A stretch of 64,000 nt of DNA, from positions 10,867-74,866 of the forward strand of contig CALEPT010000236.1 of NCBI GenBank assembly GCA_937910385.1, given 5' to 3'. Below the pieces are notes generated by a model. It had not been told where the DNA came from, made no database searches, and saw only the letters and a program-made list of their open reading frames with translations. This document shows, piece after piece, positions 63,400 to 64,000 of this stretch. Source of the DNA: an uncultured Ruminococcus sp. Its GTDB lineage: Bacteria; Bacillota; Clostridia; Oscillospirales; Ruminococcaceae. The translations under genes and the position numbers were made by a program. Each line of letters begins with the position of its first letter. Within the stretch, counting starts at the first letter, position 1.

Positions 63400-63855
63400 T
63401 TACTTGATAAAGAGAGAAAGGTCGTCAAGCGAATCGATACCGAGCTCGGAAAGGAGAGCTGCACCGGCAATGAGACCAATTATGCCGAAAGCTATAGTGA
63501 TTATGCTGAGCACAACGCCTGCGATAGCCATTCCCTTACCCTTTGTCTTCTTAGCAAGAGCAACTCCGCCGAGAATAAGACCTACGAGGCCGAGAATGAA
63601 GCCGAGCCAGTAAATGCAGCAGCCGAATACTACACCACAGATACCGAGAACCATTGAAGCAATAGCAAGACCTGCACCGCCCTGATTGGGGTCGCCGCCC
63701 TGCATATTCGGATCATAGCCCTGCTGGGGATAGCCGCCCTGCTGAGGATATCCACCCTGCTGAGGATATCCACCCTGTGCATTGGGGTCGAATCCGCCTT
63801 GAGGCTGCTGAGAATAGTCCTGGTAACCATTCTGATTGTTGTAATTGTTATCCAT
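63400..63855 (-). CDS. DUF4190-like membrane protein with Gly-Tyr-Pro-Gln repeats
   Basis: 151 residues. N-terminal 60 residues are Gln/Gly/Asn/Pro-rich with tandem GGYPQQ units, likely disordered and cytoplasmic; then two membrane helices separated by ALAKKTKGKGMAIAG, as in DUF4190. DUF2752 and DUF4190/CD225-like proteins often adjoin. GGGAGGAA precedes the ATG. Function unknown. Confidence 0.8.
   Translation of the reverse strand: MDNNYNNQNGYQDYSQQPQGGFDPNAQGGYPQQGGYPQQGGYPQQGYDPNMQGGDPNQGGAGLAIASMVLGICGVVFGCCIYWLGFILGLVGLILGGVALAKKTKGKGMAIAGVVLSIITIAFGIIGLIAGAALLSELGIDSLDDLSLFIK
63721..63776 (-). repeat. 18-bp tandem repeat in the DUF4190-like gene
   Basis: About three near-identical 18-bp units encoding GGYPQQ; the last two differ little, so copy number may vary. 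Confidence 0.7.
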
Positions 63856-63893
63856 TTGAAAGTTCCTCCCTAAAAATATACTCTAATACGTAA

Positions 63894-63922
63894 AGTATAC
63901 CACTTTAGCACAAATTTGTCAA
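63894..63922 (-). promoter_or_regulatory. Promoter for the DUF4190-DUF2752 pair
   Basis: Minus strand: TTGACA, 17-bp spacer, TATACT, about 38 bases before the ATG. The remaining bases to the window end show no gene. Confidence 0.8.
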
Positions 63923-64000
63923 GATGTAATGAACAAAAAGTATATGTAACTATTCAGAACCCCTAAGCAAAGATGGACATAGATTTGCCCATAACAGCAC

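Overview
The window looks like a chromosomal origin region from an anaerobic gut or rumen Firmicute close to Ruminococcus (Clostridia, Oscillospiraceae). The evidence is the classic block rpmH/rnpA/yidD/yidC/jag/mnmE/mnmG/rsmG/noc/parA/parB to the left of dnaA, dnaN/yaaA/recF/remB-like/gyrB/gyrA to its right, and a secreted GH5 glycanase ending in a poly-Thr linker and a Ruminococcus-type dockerin. Species is inferred, not proven. I see no rRNA, complete tRNA, insertion sequence, prophage or CRISPR array.

Layout. 0-1.5 kb: 3' part of glutamine-type NAD synthetase. 1.8-13.1 kb: leftward block serS, parB, parA, noc, rsmG, mnmG, mnmE, jag, yidC, yidD, rnpA, rpmH, with two parS sites. 13.1-15.5 kb: divergence point, dnaA and AT-rich spacers that probably hold oriC. 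15.5-25.7 kb: rightward dnaN, recF, gyrB and gyrA cluster interleaved with small membrane proteins, then a metallophosphoesterase. 25.8-32.8 kb: ytaF, a TIM-barrel epimerase, nrdR, an RsuA-type pseudouridine synthase, an orphan sugar-ABC ATPase, a lipoprotein with 11-residue repeats, and a spacer packed with DnaA-box sequences. 33-36.2 kb: carB. 36.4-38.3 kb: dockerin GH5. 38.7-44.5 kb: TetR regulator, MMPL transporter and a 905-residue LxxG repeat protein. 44.7-49 kb: split acyl-CoA dehydratase activase/dehydratase pair. 49.3-51.5 kb: psd and murA. 51.6-55.6 kb: two cyclophilin-type proteins and a signal-peptidase-like membrane protein. 56.1-60.7 kb: alpha-glucan phosphorylase and a GH13 amylase-type enzyme. 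60.7-64 kb: GT2 glycosyltransferase, lipoprotein, DUF2752 and DUF4190-like membrane proteins.

How it fits together. The left half is replication, segregation, tRNA modification and membrane insertion. The right half is carbon and envelope metabolism: plant glycan attack (GH5), alpha-glucan turnover (GlgP, GH13), sugar import (MsmK/UgpC-type ATPase), peptidoglycan and phospholipid synthesis (MurA, Psd). Many genes have clear sigma-A promoters with 17-bp spacers, often with an extended -10 of the form TGTGATATAAT.

Most worth following up: a cluster of eight consensus or near-consensus DnaA boxes about 17 kb from dnaA (31.70-31.90 kb); a 99-bp element with 20-nt inverted arms and internal hairpins in the leader of the TetR-controlled MMPL operon; the MMPL/LxxG pair itself; a signal-peptidase-like protein apparently lacking its catalytic residues; and structured leaders before dnaN and gyrA.
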